DNA of 64,000 nt from the NCBI RefSeq assembly GCF_000818175.1, contig NZ_JTIY01000001.1, positions 6,382,121-6,446,120 on the forward strand. The letters are read 5' to 3'. The first letter of the stretch is position 1. The number at the start of each line of letters is the position of its first letter. This stretch comes from Streptomyces sp. AcH 505 (lineage in GTDB: Bacteria > Actinomycetota > Actinomycetes > Streptomycetales > Streptomycetaceae). Below are positions 52,698 to 61,913 of this stretch, piece after piece. Under the pieces are notes generated by a model that was not told the DNA's origin, searched no databases, and worked only from the letters and a program-made list of their open reading frames with translations. The translations under genes were made by a program, and so were the position numbers.

Positions 52698-54102
52698 GCC
52701 GGTGCGCGATCTGTACGTTCTCCAGCACGCCGAGCGCGTCGGGCAGGAGGATCGCCGCTGAGTAGTAGGTGGTGACCAGGTACGAGATGATCGCCTGCTC
52801 GTTGATGCCCGTGAAGCGCACGGACAGGCCCGGCTCGTACTCCTCCGGCAGCCCGGTCTGCCGCAGACCGATGACCCCCTGGTTGTCCTCGCCGGTGCGC
52901 ATGGCGAGGATCGAGCTGGTGTTCTCCTTGCTGACGGGAATCTTGTTGCACGGCAGGATGGGGACCCCGCGCCAGGCCGGCACCCGCTGGCCGCCGAGGT
53001 CGATGTGGTCGGGATGGAGCCCGTAGGCGTTCAACCCGCGCCCGATCGCCGCGATCGTCCGGGGGTGGGCCAGGAAGAGTTTGGTGCCACGGCGGCGGCA
53101 GAGCAGATCGTCGAGGTCGTCAGGGGTGGGCGGCCCGGAGTGGGTCTCGATCCGCTGTTTGAAGGCGGCGTTGTGGAGCAGACCGAACTCGCGGTTGTTG
53201 ATCAGCTCGTACTCCTGGCGCTCGCGCAACGCCTCGATCGTGAGCCTCAGTTGCTCCTCGGTCTGGTTCATCGGGTCGTTGTAGAGGTCGGCGACCCGGG
53301 TGTGGATGCGCAGCACCGTCTGCGCGACGGAGAGTTCGTACTCGCGCGGGTGGAGTTCGTAGTCGACGAAGGCACCCGGCAGTTGGGCCTCGCCGGTGTG
53401 CCCTGCCGACATGGCGATCTCGGCCTCGCCGTGCCGGTTCTGCCGCCGGTCGGCGCGCGGGCCGAACTCCTGCAGATGGGACCGCAGGCCCGGCGCCGAG
53501 GACACCACGGCGTCGAAGTCGGCGCGGGACAGGGTGAGCAAGGTGCCGGCGGTCTGGGCGGTGGCGGTGCAGTCCCACGTGGCGTCGGTGTCCAGCAGGG
53601 CGTTCTCACCGAAGCTGCCGCCGTCGGCGAGCGTGGCGACGGTCACCTCGTCGCCGTACTTCCCGACGGAGGTCTGTTTGATCCTGCCGTGGGCGATCAG
53701 CTGGATCTGCTCGGCGGGGGAGCCGCGTTCGGCCAGCACCTCACCCGCGCGGAACTCACGCTGGACGCACCGGCCGGCCAGCGCCGCCAGTACCTCGTCG
53801 TCCTCGAAGCCGCGCAGCGGAGCCAGTTCGCACAGCTCACGGGGGATCACGCGGACATTCCCGCCGTCCTGGACGAACTCGATCCGACCGTCGCCGACGG
53901 TGTAGTTCAGCCGACGGTTCACCCGGTAGGTGCCGCCCTTGGTCTCCACCCAGGGGAGCATCCGCAGCAGCCAGCGGGAGGTGATCTCCTGCATCTGCGG
54001 GGCGGACTTGGTCGTCGTGGCGAGATTGCGCGCGGCGGCGGTGCCCAGGCTGGACTGCGGAGGCGACTCCGCCGGGGCTTCCGGACTGGTCTCTACGGTC
54101 AT
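52684..54102 (-). CDS. cnb: Family 2B encapsulin shell protein with inserted cyclic-nucleotide-binding fold (EshA-like)
   Basis: A 472-residue protein, often annotated as a Crp-like nucleotide-binding protein. It has no DNA-binding helix-turn-helix. Residues 20-85 and 240-472 are the HK97-type shell parts ([98 protein letters not shown]). A CNB domain is inserted at about 92-212 ([40 protein letters not shown]). The usual phosphate-binding Arg of the CNB cassette is replaced (ATWDCTA). It would assemble into a protein shell around the downstream-encoded MIB synthase. The gene leads the operon; a synthase start lies 52 bp after its stop. Confidence 0.92.
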   Translation of the reverse strand: MTVETSPEAPAESPPQSSLGTAAARNLATTTKSAPQMQEITSRWLLRMLPWVETKGGTYRVNRRLNYTVGDGRIEFVQDGGNVRVIPRELCELAPLRGFEDDEVLAALAGRCVQREFRAGEVLAERGSPAEQIQLIAHGRIKQTSVGKYGDEVTVATLADGGSFGENALLDTDATWDCTATAQTAGTLLTLSRADFDAVVSSAPGLRSHLQEFGPRADRRQNRHGEAEIAMSAGHTGEAQLPGAFVDYELHPREYELSVAQTVLRIHTRVADLYNDPMNQTEEQLRLTIEALRERQEYELINNREFGLLHNAAFKQRIETHSGPPTPDDLDDLLCRRRGTKLFLAHPRTIAAIGRGLNAYGLHPDHIDLGGQRVPAWRGVPILPCNKIPVSKENTSSILAMRTGEDNQGVIGLRQTGLPEEYEPGLSVRFTGINEQAIISYLVTTYYSAAILLPDALGVLENVQIAHRPDRA

Positions 54103-54350
54103 CGGGCGACTGCTCCTTTACGACGGCGGTGATGGGCGTGCGCGCGCCAGGCGAGAAAAGAGGAGATAGGGGGAGTTATGGGGAGACAGAGGGTGAATCG
54201 CTGGCAATCCGTCCAGACACCAAGGAACCGTAACGGGGCGTGTGCCCAACTCGCCCGGGATGCCGGTTGAGTTACTTCGATGCGGCGATCTCGCCACGCA
54301 TCAGGTTTATCGCCGTGACCGGCGGTATACGGACTGGGTGAGCCCGGCCC
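54103..54350. other. Intergenic leader/promoter region of the MIB-encapsulin operon
   Basis: About 250 bp lie upstream of the shell-protein gene, ending in the adjacent hydrolase stop. AAAGGAG (10 bases ahead of the encapsulin ATG) is the ribosome site. The 54160-54210 stretch is unusually purine-rich on the plus strand (pyrimidine-rich in the transcript). No clear -35/-10 pair, palindrome or gene is visible, so regulation of the operon cannot be read from it. Confidence 0.5.
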
Positions 54351-55112
54351 TCACCGGTGGTCGGTGAGGAAATTCACGATCGAAGTGGTGAACTCCGGTG
54401 CCGCGACGGCCGTCCCGTGGTTTCCCGGCACCACGGCGCGCGTGCCGTGGGGCAGCGCCTCTGCCAGTGCGTCCGCCGAGTCGGCCCGCTCGTCCTCGCT
54501 GCCCACCATCACAAGGGTCGGTACCTGAACGCCGCCGAGCAGTTCCACCGGCGTGGCGACGATCGAATCCAGCACATGTACGAGCGCGACCGGGTCCCCG
54601 CCGCCCGCCAGGAGCCGTTGCGCCGCCTGCTCCTCCCGCGAACCCGGCGTGAAGGACGCCGATCCTGCGTAGACCTGCCGCATGAACGAGCCCGCACCGC
54701 CGCCGAAGCCGAGCACCTGCCGCAGCCCTTGGCCCGCGGCCACCGCCCGCCCGGGTGTGGCGCCGCGCACCAGCATCCGCACCACGATGCGCGCCCCCAG
54801 CGAGTAGCCGCCGAGGTCGTAGTCGTCCAGCCCCAGGTGGTCGAGGAGCGCGAAGGCGTCGTCGGTCAGTATGTCGGCGGGATACGCCTCGGCCTCATGG
54901 GGCTTCGCGCTCGCGCCGTGGCCGCGGAAGTCCGGCAGGATCACGCGGTAGCCGTGCGCCGCGATCGTCTCGGCCTGGCCGTGCCGCAGCCACAGCGTCG
55001 CGTCGGTGGAGATGCCGTGCAGCAGGACCAGCGGCCTGCCCTCGCCCAGTTCCCGGTAGCCGAGGCGGACACCGTCACGGGCGGGGAAGAAGGACACGGC
55101 GGGGCTCGGCAT
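54351..55112 (-). CDS. Alpha/beta hydrolase (3-oxoadipate enol-lactonase-like)
   Basis: A 253-residue enzyme with the oxyanion segment LVLLHGISTDATLW, nucleophile elbow GGYSLGAR (Ser), Asp in GSEDERAD and His in PGNHGTAV. The fold is the PcaD/BioH-like group; the substrate is not predictable. On the minus strand TATGCT lies seven bases before the ATG at 55112, suggesting a leaderless transcript; an alternative ATG at 55124 is inside that element. Confidence 0.85.
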   Translation of the reverse strand: MPSPAVSFFPARDGVRLGYRELGEGRPLVLLHGISTDATLWLRHGQAETIAAHGYRVILPDFRGHGASAKPHEAEAYPADILTDDAFALLDHLGLDDYDLGGYSLGARIVVRMLVRGATPGRAVAAGQGLRQVLGFGGGAGSFMRQVYAGSASFTPGSREEQAAQRLLAGGGDPVALVHVLDSIVATPVELLGGVQVPTLVMVGSEDERADSADALAEALPHGTRAVVPGNHGTAVAAPEFTTSIVNFLTDHR

Positions 55113-55145
55113 GGGGCCGAGCATATCCAGGGTTTTTCGTGTGGA

Positions 55146-56363
55146 TCAGGCCTCCTGGGACGCCGTCGTGTTGGCGACCGGGGTCTTCTCCTCCTCGGCC
55201 GGCGCCGACGGCTTCGCGTGCAGGATCCTGGCCGTGAAGCCTGCCAGTACGCAGAAGGCCACGGGCAGGAAGAACGTGACGTTGAGCGGTACGAACGCGG
55301 TCAGCGGGCCGATCACGGCAGGTCCCGCGAGCATGCCCAGGTAGCCGAGACCCGCCACACGCGACACGTTGGTTCCGGCCGCCTCCGGGTCGGTGTGGCC
55401 TGCGGCGCTGAAGAGCTGCGGGATGCAGCCCGACAGACCGGCACCGAAGAGGGCCCAGCCGACCAGCGCCGGGGGGACGGCAGGGGACAGCGCGGCCAGG
55501 GTCAGGCCGACGGCGGCCAGGGCCGAGCCCCAGCGCAGCACGGCGACCGGTCCGACCCGCGCGGCCACCCGGTCGGTGACCAGGCGGCCGACGGTCATGG
55601 CGGTGGCGAAGGCCCCGTAGGCGAAGGCGGCGGTGGCAGCGGGTGCGTCGAGCACGTCATGCAGCTGGAGCGTGCTCCAGTCGTTGGCCACGCCCTCGCA
55701 GAGCATCAGCATGAAGGCGAGCACGGCCAGGATCCAGATGCGCCGGGGTGTCCTGCGCTTGCCCGCCGAGGCTGCCGGGCGGGCGCCGTCCTCATGGAGA
55801 ACGGGCTCGGGCCGCAGCAGTGCGGGGGCGACGAGACCGGCCGTGACGATGCCCAGCAGCGCCATGATGCCGAGCGTCGTCGCGGCGCTCCAGCCCGCCC
55901 GCAGGGTGAGCGCGCCGACGAGCGCGGCGAGCACGCCGCCGATGGAGAACAGCGCGTGGAAGGCGGACATGATGGGCCGCGCGTAGCCGCGCTCGACGCG
56001 TACCGCGTGCGCGTTCATGCTCACGTCCAGACAGCCGTTGCCGAAGCCCAGCACCACCAGGGCGCCGCCCAGCGTCCAGGCGTTGGTGGCCAGACCGGGC
56101 AGCACCAGCGCCGCACTGCACACGGCCGCGCTCACGGGGACGACCTTCCGGGCGCCGAACCGGTCGGTCAGTGGCCCCACCAGCTGCATACCCGCGAAGG
56201 CGCTGCCGCCGAGCAGCAGCAGGAGCCAGCCGAGCAACGCGTGGCTGACGCCGGTCCGCTGCTCGACGGTGGGGATGTGGACGATCCAGATCCCCATGAT
56301 GAACCCGTTGAGAACGAAGTAGGCGAACGTGGCCAGTCGGCCGGCGCGAAGTGATCTGTCCAT
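55146..56363 (-). CDS. MFS transporter (sugar-type, FucP/YbjJ-like)
   Basis: A 405-residue protein with about 12 membrane helices (FAYFVLNGFIMGIWIVHIPTVEQRTGVSHALLGWLLLLLGGSAFAGMQLVGPLTDRFGARKVVP and GFGNGCLDVSMNAHAVRVERGYARPIMSAFHALFSIGG). The second block is characteristic of the YbjJ-like MFS group. It faces a DeoR regulator, which usually senses a sugar phosphate, so a sugar or related substrate is possible. The ATG at 56363 follows TTGTGA-N17-TATGTT by seven bases, a good leaderless promoter. Confidence 0.87.
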   Translation of the reverse strand: MDRSLRAGRLATFAYFVLNGFIMGIWIVHIPTVEQRTGVSHALLGWLLLLLGGSAFAGMQLVGPLTDRFGARKVVPVSAAVCSAALVLPGLATNAWTLGGALVVLGFGNGCLDVSMNAHAVRVERGYARPIMSAFHALFSIGGVLAALVGALTLRAGWSAATTLGIMALLGIVTAGLVAPALLRPEPVLHEDGARPAASAGKRRTPRRIWILAVLAFMLMLCEGVANDWSTLQLHDVLDAPAATAAFAYGAFATAMTVGRLVTDRVAARVGPVAVLRWGSALAAVGLTLAALSPAVPPALVGWALFGAGLSGCIPQLFSAAGHTDPEAAGTNVSRVAGLGYLGMLAGPAVIGPLTAFVPLNVTFFLPVAFCVLAGFTARILHAKPSAPAEEEKTPVANTTASQEA

Positions 56364-56369
56364 GGTTAC

Positions 56370-56427
56370 GAACATAACGAACATGGAAAGTGTTCACAAG
56401 ATTGCGTTTCAAACGCATCCGATGTTC
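56370..56427. promoter_or_regulatory. DeoR-type operator region between the MFS and DeoR genes
   Basis: GAACAT occurs twice in direct repeat (56370-56375 and 56379-56384), with inverted partners TGTTC (56391-56395) and ATGTTC (56422-56427). Between them is the perfect odd palindrome TGCGTTTCAAACGCA (56403-56417). The GAACAT pair overlaps the -10 of the MFS gene. Repeated short half-sites of this type suit an oligomeric DeoR protein. Confidence 0.55.
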
Positions 56428-56437
56428 AATGTGGGAT

Positions 56438-57193
56438 ATGAGCACAGACCGACTGAGGCAGATCAGCGACGCGGTGCGCGAGACCGGCCGACGCAGCGTC
56501 GCCGAGCTGGCCGAGCTCACCGGCGCCTCGGAGATGACCGTCCGCCGTGATCTGGAGGTGCTGGCCGACCAGGGGGTCCTGGAGCGCTACCGCGGCGGCG
56601 CGCGAAGCCTGCTGCTGCGCGGCGAGGAGCCGCCCTTCGCGCTCAGGACCCAGGAAGGCCTTGAGGCGAAACAGCTCATCGCCGCCGAGGTCGCCACCAT
56701 GATCGCGGAGGGTGAGTCGGTCGTCATCGACAGCGGCACCACCTGTCTGGAAGTGGCCCGCGCGCTTCAGCACCGACGGCTGACCGTCATGCCGTTGTCC
56801 CTGCACGCGGCCAACGAACTCACCAGCGGCACACAGTTGACGCTGCTGCTGCCCGGCGGTCAGCCGCGCCCCGGCGAACTGGCCCTGACCGGACCGCTGG
56901 CCGAGGCGTCGCTCGCCGCCCTGCGCTTCGACACCGCCGTCATCGGCTGCTGCGGCCTGACCGTGGCCGACGGCCTGACCGCGTACGATCTCGCCGACGC
57001 GACGATCAAGCGCGCCGCGATCACCTCGGCCCGCCGGGTCATCGCCGTGGCCGAGGCCGCCAAACTCTCCCGTACGGCCCTGGCGTTCGTCGCCCCGGCC
57101 GCCGCGCTGCACGCCGTGGTGACCGAGCGGTCCGCCCCGCAGGACGAGATCGACGGGCTGACCGCGGCCGGGGTCACCGTACGGAAGGTGTGA
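56438..57193 (+). CDS. DeoR family transcriptional regulator
   Basis: A 251-residue protein with the N-terminal helix-turn-helix RQISDAVRETGRRSVAELAELTGASEMTVRRDLEVLADQGVLERYRGGA, the DeoR signature, and a DeoRC effector domain (about 75-230; VVIDSGTTCLEVARAL, GPLAEASLAALRFDTAVIGCCGLTVADGLTAYDLADATIKRA). Effectors of this family are phosphorylated sugars. It is divergent from the MFS gene with shared half-sites between them. Confidence 0.93.
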   Translation: MSTDRLRQISDAVRETGRRSVAELAELTGASEMTVRRDLEVLADQGVLERYRGGARSLLLRGEEPPFALRTQEGLEAKQLIAAEVATMIAEGESVVIDSGTTCLEVARALQHRRLTVMPLSLHAANELTSGTQLTLLLPGGQPRPGELALTGPLAEASLAALRFDTAVIGCCGLTVADGLTAYDLADATIKRAAITSARRVIAVAEAAKLSRTALAFVAPAAALHAVVTERSAPQDEIDGLTAAGVTVRKV

Positions 57194-57348
57194 CTCCTGG
57201 CTGACCCCGCTGCGATCGCACCCTACGTCGCGGCCAACGACCGTGTGTCCTGCGCCACATCAGGCCCTGTCGGTGTCACAACCGCGCCCCCCGCGCCGTC
57301 ATGTGTCCGGACGGAACTGTCCATCCTGGCCGTTTCTGGGGGACACGG

Positions 57349-58908
57349 ATGAGCACGACACGACAGGCACCCGCGGGTGAGCGCATGGCCGACTGGGCGG
57401 ACGGCCGGCTCGGCATCTACGGCCTGGGCAGGACCTATTTGCGCAAGGTCTTCCCGGACCACTGGTCCTTCATGCTGGGCGAGATCTGCCTCTACAGCTT
57501 CATCATCCTCGTCCTCACGGGCGTCTACTTGACTCTCTTCTTCCACCCGTCGATGAACGAGGTGGTGTACCACGGGAGTTACGCCCCGCTGAACGGCATC
57601 AGGATGTCGGAGGCGTACGCCTCCACGCTGGACATCAGCTTCGACGTGCGCGGCGGACTGCTGATCCGGCAGATCCACCACTGGGCCGCACTCGTCTTCC
57701 TCGCCGCGCTGCTCGTGCACATGATGCGGCACTTCTTCACCGGCTCGTTCCGCAAGCCCCGCGAGATCAACTGGCTGTTCGGCTGGCTGATGCTGATCAT
57801 CGGGCTCTTCGAGGGGCTGACCGGCTACTCGCTGCCGGACGACCTGCTGTCCGGTACGGGGATGCGCTTCGTGGACGGCGCCGTCCTCTCCACGCCCGTC
57901 GTCGGCACGTACCTGTCGATGTTCCTGTTCGGCGGGGAGTTCCCGGGACACGACATCGTGTCGCGCTTCTACTCCGTGCATGTGCTGCTGTTCCCGGGGA
58001 TCATCGCCGCGCTCGTCGTCGTCCATCTGATCCTCGTCGTCTACCACAAGCACACCCAATTCCCGGGCCCCGGACGGACGGAGAAGAACGTCGTGGGGGC
58101 GCCGCTGATGCCGGTGTACATGGCGAAGGCCGGCGGCTTCTTCTTCCTGGTCTTCGGGACGATCGCGGTGATCGCGGCGGTCGCGGCGATCAACCCCGTC
58201 TGGTCGTACGGCCCTTACCGGCCCGACCAGGTGTCGACCGGTGCGCAGCCCGACTGGTACCTCGGCTTCTCCGAGGGACTGATCCGCATCATGCCGGGCT
58301 GGGAGATCAACGCCTGGGGTCACACACTCGTCCTCGGTGTGTTCGTGCCGCTGATGGTCTTCCCGCTGATGCTGGTCTTCATCGGGGCCTATCCGTTCGT
58401 CGAGGCATGGATAACCGGCGACCGCCGCGAACACCATCTGCTGGACCGGCCGCGCGACCGGCCGGTCCGCACGGCCATCGGCGCCGCGTGGATCAGTGAG
58501 TACCTGGTCCTGCTCGTCGGAGGCGGGAACGACCTGTGGGCGACCCACTTCCATCTGTCCATCAACGCCATCACCTGGACCGTGCGGGTCGCGTTCTTCG
58601 TGATGCCGGTGATCGTCTTCGTCGTGACCCGACGCGTCTGCCTGGGACTGCGGCGGCGCGACCGGGAGAAGGTGCTGCACGGCAGGGAGACCGGCATCGT
58701 CAAGCGGCTGCCGCACGGCGAGTTCGTCGAGGTGCACGAGCAGCTCTCGCCTGCCGAACTGTTCACCCTGACGCAGGGCGAACAGCCGCAGCCGCTCCAG
58801 CTCGGCCCCACGACGGACAGCAACGGCGTGACCCGCAGAACCGGCCTGGCCCAACGGGTACGGGTACGGCTGTCACGGGCCTTCTACGACGAGAAGTCGC
58901 GGGTGTGA
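57349..58908 (+). CDS. Cytochrome b of a bc1-type complex, stand-alone QcrB paralogue
   Basis: A 519-residue membrane protein. Helix B carries His110 and His124 (H-x13-H) and helix D His211 and His226 (H-x14-H), the bis-His ligands of the two b hemes. QPDWYLGF supplies the PDWY motif of the quinol-oxidation site in Gram-positive enzymes. The extra hydrophilic C-terminal tail (about 430-519) is typical of actinobacterial QcrB. GGGGGA precedes the ATG. Neither the Rieske protein (qcrA) nor cytochrome c (qcrC) gene is adjacent, so this is a second, isolated cytochrome b rather than the main respiratory operon copy. Confidence 0.9.
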   Translation: MSTTRQAPAGERMADWADGRLGIYGLGRTYLRKVFPDHWSFMLGEICLYSFIILVLTGVYLTLFFHPSMNEVVYHGSYAPLNGIRMSEAYASTLDISFDVRGGLLIRQIHHWAALVFLAALLVHMMRHFFTGSFRKPREINWLFGWLMLIIGLFEGLTGYSLPDDLLSGTGMRFVDGAVLSTPVVGTYLSMFLFGGEFPGHDIVSRFYSVHVLLFPGIIAALVVVHLILVVYHKHTQFPGPGRTEKNVVGAPLMPVYMAKAGGFFFLVFGTIAVIAAVAAINPVWSYGPYRPDQVSTGAQPDWYLGFSEGLIRIMPGWEINAWGHTLVLGVFVPLMVFPLMLVFIGAYPFVEAWITGDRREHHLLDRPRDRPVRTAIGAAWISEYLVLLVGGGNDLWATHFHLSINAITWTVRVAFFVMPVIVFVVTRRVCLGLRRRDREKVLHGRETGIVKRLPHGEFVEVHEQLSPAELFTLTQGEQPQPLQLGPTTDSNGVTRRTGLAQRVRVRLSRAFYDEKSRV

Positions 58909-59017
58909 CGGGCGGCGGCCGGCGTGCGCCGAGCGGCGTGCACCGACCTGTCCGACGTGGTCCCGGATTACGGGCGAGGGTGCGCGCGGGCCGTTCTTCC
59001 CTCTAGGCTGGTCCGTG

Positions 59018-59212
59018 CGACTGGTGAGCCCTGTCCGCCAGAGAGGGCTTCGTAAGAGGGAACCCGGTGAGAATCCGGGACTGCCCCGCAGCGGTGAGTG
59101 GGAACGACCGCCGTCATACGCACTGGACCCGGCCGGGTCTGGGAAGCGACGGCCATTAGGTGTCCCGTGACCTTCACGAGACGAGCCCACGAGTCCGAAG
59201 ACCTGCCCGTTG
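59018..59212 (+). promoter_or_regulatory. Cobalamin (B12) riboswitch upstream of metE
   Basis: The segment contains the conserved core GGGAACCCGGTGAGAATCC (from 59058), CTGCCCCGCAGCGGTGAG (59081-59098) and the closing GAGTCCGAAGACCTGCC (59191-59207). A -10-like TAGGCT (59004-59009) places the transcript start close to its 5' end. About 175 bases separate it from the metE start and would form the expression platform. B12 binding is expected to shut off metE when cobalamin allows use of MetH. Confidence 0.93.
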
Positions 59213-59386
59213 CCCGTGCGCGACCGATCGCGCGCGGACATCCCGGTGACCTCGTGGGCGGGTCGGCGTACACATCGAGCGGCATACGCGGCGGCACAGC
59301 CTCGCGGGCGGCCCGGTTGGTCCGTCCCTTCGCGTCCGCGGTCCCGTCCCCGGGATACCAGGACACATCTCGCGAAGGAGAGTTCC

Positions 59387-61711
59387 GTGACAGCGAAGCC
59401 CGCAGCCGCGGCAGCACGAGCCACCGTCCACGGCTACCCCCGCCAGGGTCAGAACCGTGAACTGAAAAAGGCCGTCGAGGGGTACTGGAAGGGCCGAGTC
59501 ACCGCCGACGCCCTCCGGGAGACCGCGGCAGGCCTGCGCCGTTCGAACTGGCAGCAGCTGGCCGAGGCCGGCATCCAGGAGGTGCCGTCCGGTGACTTCT
59601 CGTACTACGACCATGTTCTGGACACCAGCGTCATGGTCGGCGCTGTCCCCGAGCGGCACCGCGCGGCGGTCGGCGCCGACGCGCTCGACGGGTATTTCGC
59701 GATGGCCCGGGGCAATCAGGACATCGCCCCGCTCGAAATGACCAAGTGGTTCGACACGAACTACCACTACCTCGTGCCGGAGCTGGGCCCGGACACCGTC
59801 TTCACCGCAGACTCCGGCAAGCAGGTCACCGAGCTGAAGGAGGCTGTCGCGCTCGGGCACACCGCGCGGCCGGTCCTCGTCGGCCCGGTCACGTACCTGC
59901 TGCTCGCCAAGCCCGCGCCCGGCGTCGCGGCCGACTTCGAGCCGCTGACCCTGCTGGACCGGCTGCTGCCGGTGTACGCCGAGGTGCTGGCCGATCTGCG
60001 GGCGGCCGGCGCCCAGTGGGTGCAGCTCGACGAGCCCGCGCTGGTGCAGGACCGCACCCCCGCCGAACTGAACGCCGCCGCCCGCGCCTACCGCGACCTG
60101 GGCGGCGCGGCCGACCGGCCGAAGCTGCTCGTCGCCTCGTACTTCGGGCGGCTCGGCGAGGCGCTGGCCGTCCTGGCCAAGGCGCCGGTCGAAGGCCTCG
60201 CCCTCGACTTCACCGAGTCGGGCGCCGCCAACCTCGAAGACCTCGCAGCGGCCGGCGGACTGCCCGGCAAGCGGCTGGTCGCCGGCGTCGTCAACGGCCG
60301 CAACATCTGGCTCAACGACTACGAGAATTCACTGGCCAAGCTGGGCACCCTCCTCGGTCTCGCGGACCGGGTCGACGTCTCGTCGTCCTGCTCGCTGCTG
60401 CACGTACCGCTGGACGCAGACGCCGAGCGCGACATCGATCCGCAGATCGCCCGCTGGCTCGCGTTCGCCCGGCAGAAGACGCAGGAGATCGCCGTCCTGG
60501 CGCGCGGTCTGGCACGGGGCACCGATGCCATCGCTGCCGAACTCGCCTCCAACCGCGCCGATCTGGCCTCCCGCGCCGGGTCGGAACTGACCAGCGACCC
60601 CGCGGTACGGGCCCGTACTGCGGCCATCACCGACGCCGACGGGCGGCGCTCGCAGCCGTACCCCGAGCGGACCCTCACCCAGCGCGCGCACCTCGGGCTC
60701 CCGCTGCTGCCGACCACGACCATCGGCTCGTTCCCGCAGACCGACGAACTGCGCACCGCCCGGGCCGACGTGCGGACCGGCCGGATCGACACCGCCGGGT
60801 ACGAGGAGCGCATCAAGAACGAGATCAGGGACGTCCTGTCCTTCCAGGAGAAGGCCGGGATCGACGTCCTGGTGCACGGCGAGCCCGAACGCAACGACAT
60901 GGTGCAGTACTTCGCCGAGCAGCTGACCGGCTATCTGGCGACGCAGCACGGCTGGGTGCAGTCCTACGGCACCCGGTACGTCCGGCCGCCGGTGCTGGCC
61001 GGCGACATCTCACGGCCCGAGCCGATGACGGTGCGCTGGACGACGTACGCGCAGTCCCTGACCGACCGCCCGGTCAAGGGCATGCTCACCGGACCCGTCA
61101 CCATGCTGGCCTGGTCCTTCGTCCGCGACGACCAGCCGCTCGGCGACACCGCGCGCCAGGTCGCCCTCGCGCTGCGCGACGAAGTGAACGACCTTGAGGC
61201 GGCCGGTACTTCGGTCATCCAGGTCGACGAACCTGCCCTGCGCGAAACGCTGCCGCTGCGTGCCGCCGACCACGCCGCCTACCTGGACTGGGCCACCGAG
61301 TCGTTCCGGCTCACCACCAGCGGTGTCGGCCCGGCCACCCAGATCCACACGCACATGTGCTACGCCGAGTTCGGCGACATCGTGCAGGCCATCGACGACC
61401 TCGACGCCGACGTCATCAGCCTGGAGGCCGCCCGCTCGCACATGCAGGTCGCCGGCGAACTCGCCGCACACGGCTACCCGCGTGAGGCGGGCCCCGGCGT
61501 GTACGACATCCACTCGCCGCGCGTGCCGAGCGCCGAAGAGGCGGCGGCCCTGCTGCGTAAGGGACTTGAGGCCATCCCGGCCGAGCGGCTGTGGGTCAAC
61601 CCCGACTGCGGCCTGAAGACCCGCGGCTGGCCCGAGACCCGGGCCTCGCTGGAGAACCTGGTCGCGGCCGCCCGCGAGATCCGCGCCGAACTGGCCACCG
61701 AGGGCTCCTGA
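59387..61711 (+). CDS. metE: Cobalamin-independent methionine synthase
   Basis: A 774-residue enzyme that transfers a methyl group from 5-methyltetrahydropteroyltriglutamate to homocysteine. The two-barrel structure is seen from an N-terminal domain starting [23 protein letters not shown] and a C-terminal catalytic barrel with [10 protein letters not shown] and [16 protein letters not shown]. Zinc ligands are His656 and Cys658 in [10 protein letters not shown] and Cys741 in [11 protein letters not shown]. The GTG start has GAAGGAG six to eight bases upstream. It is controlled by the B12 riboswitch in its leader and ends in a strong hairpin. Confidence 0.97.
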   Translation: MTAKPAAAAARATVHGYPRQGQNRELKKAVEGYWKGRVTADALRETAAGLRRSNWQQLAEAGIQEVPSGDFSYYDHVLDTSVMVGAVPERHRAAVGADALDGYFAMARGNQDIAPLEMTKWFDTNYHYLVPELGPDTVFTADSGKQVTELKEAVALGHTARPVLVGPVTYLLLAKPAPGVAADFEPLTLLDRLLPVYAEVLADLRAAGAQWVQLDEPALVQDRTPAELNAAARAYRDLGGAADRPKLLVASYFGRLGEALAVLAKAPVEGLALDFTESGAANLEDLAAAGGLPGKRLVAGVVNGRNIWLNDYENSLAKLGTLLGLADRVDVSSSCSLLHVPLDADAERDIDPQIARWLAFARQKTQEIAVLARGLARGTDAIAAELASNRADLASRAGSELTSDPAVRARTAAITDADGRRSQPYPERTLTQRAHLGLPLLPTTTIGSFPQTDELRTARADVRTGRIDTAGYEERIKNEIRDVLSFQEKAGIDVLVHGEPERNDMVQYFAEQLTGYLATQHGWVQSYGTRYVRPPVLAGDISRPEPMTVRWTTYAQSLTDRPVKGMLTGPVTMLAWSFVRDDQPLGDTARQVALALRDEVNDLEAAGTSVIQVDEPALRETLPLRAADHAAYLDWATESFRLTTSGVGPATQIHTHMCYAEFGDIVQAIDDLDADVISLEAARSHMQVAGELAAHGYPREAGPGVYDIHSPRVPSAEEAAALLRKGLEAIPAERLWVNPDCGLKTRGWPETRASLENLVAAAREIRAELATEGS

Positions 61712-61723
61712 CCGACGGAAGCG

Positions 61724-61758
61724 GTCCGGGGCGGACACCACGGGTGTCTGCCCCGGAC
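61724..61758 (+). terminator. Hairpin terminator after metE
   Basis: GTCCGGGGCGGACAC (61724-61738) pairs with GTGTCTGCCCCGGAC (61744-61758), one mismatch, around a five-base loop. It starts 13 bp after the metE stop. There is no T-run, as is common in this genus. The remaining gap to 61913 shows no other clear signal. Confidence 0.75.
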
Positions 61759-61913
61759 CTGCCTGGTGCTGCCCGCGTGTCGGGGTCGCTGACCGCCGCG
61801 GTGTTGGGGGAGTGTTCGGCAGTCCGCAGCCGATGAGCAATCTTGCCGTTCCGACATGATCCGTACCGTGACGCCGTTCGAATCCCCCTTTCTCAACGTG
61901 CGGAGCGGAAATC

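Noticed and set aside
52684-54102. Crp/Fnr-type transcription regulator
   Set aside because: Although a cyclic-nucleotide-binding fold is present, there is no C-terminal helix-turn-helix and the flanking sequence is shell-like, so the regulator label does not fit.
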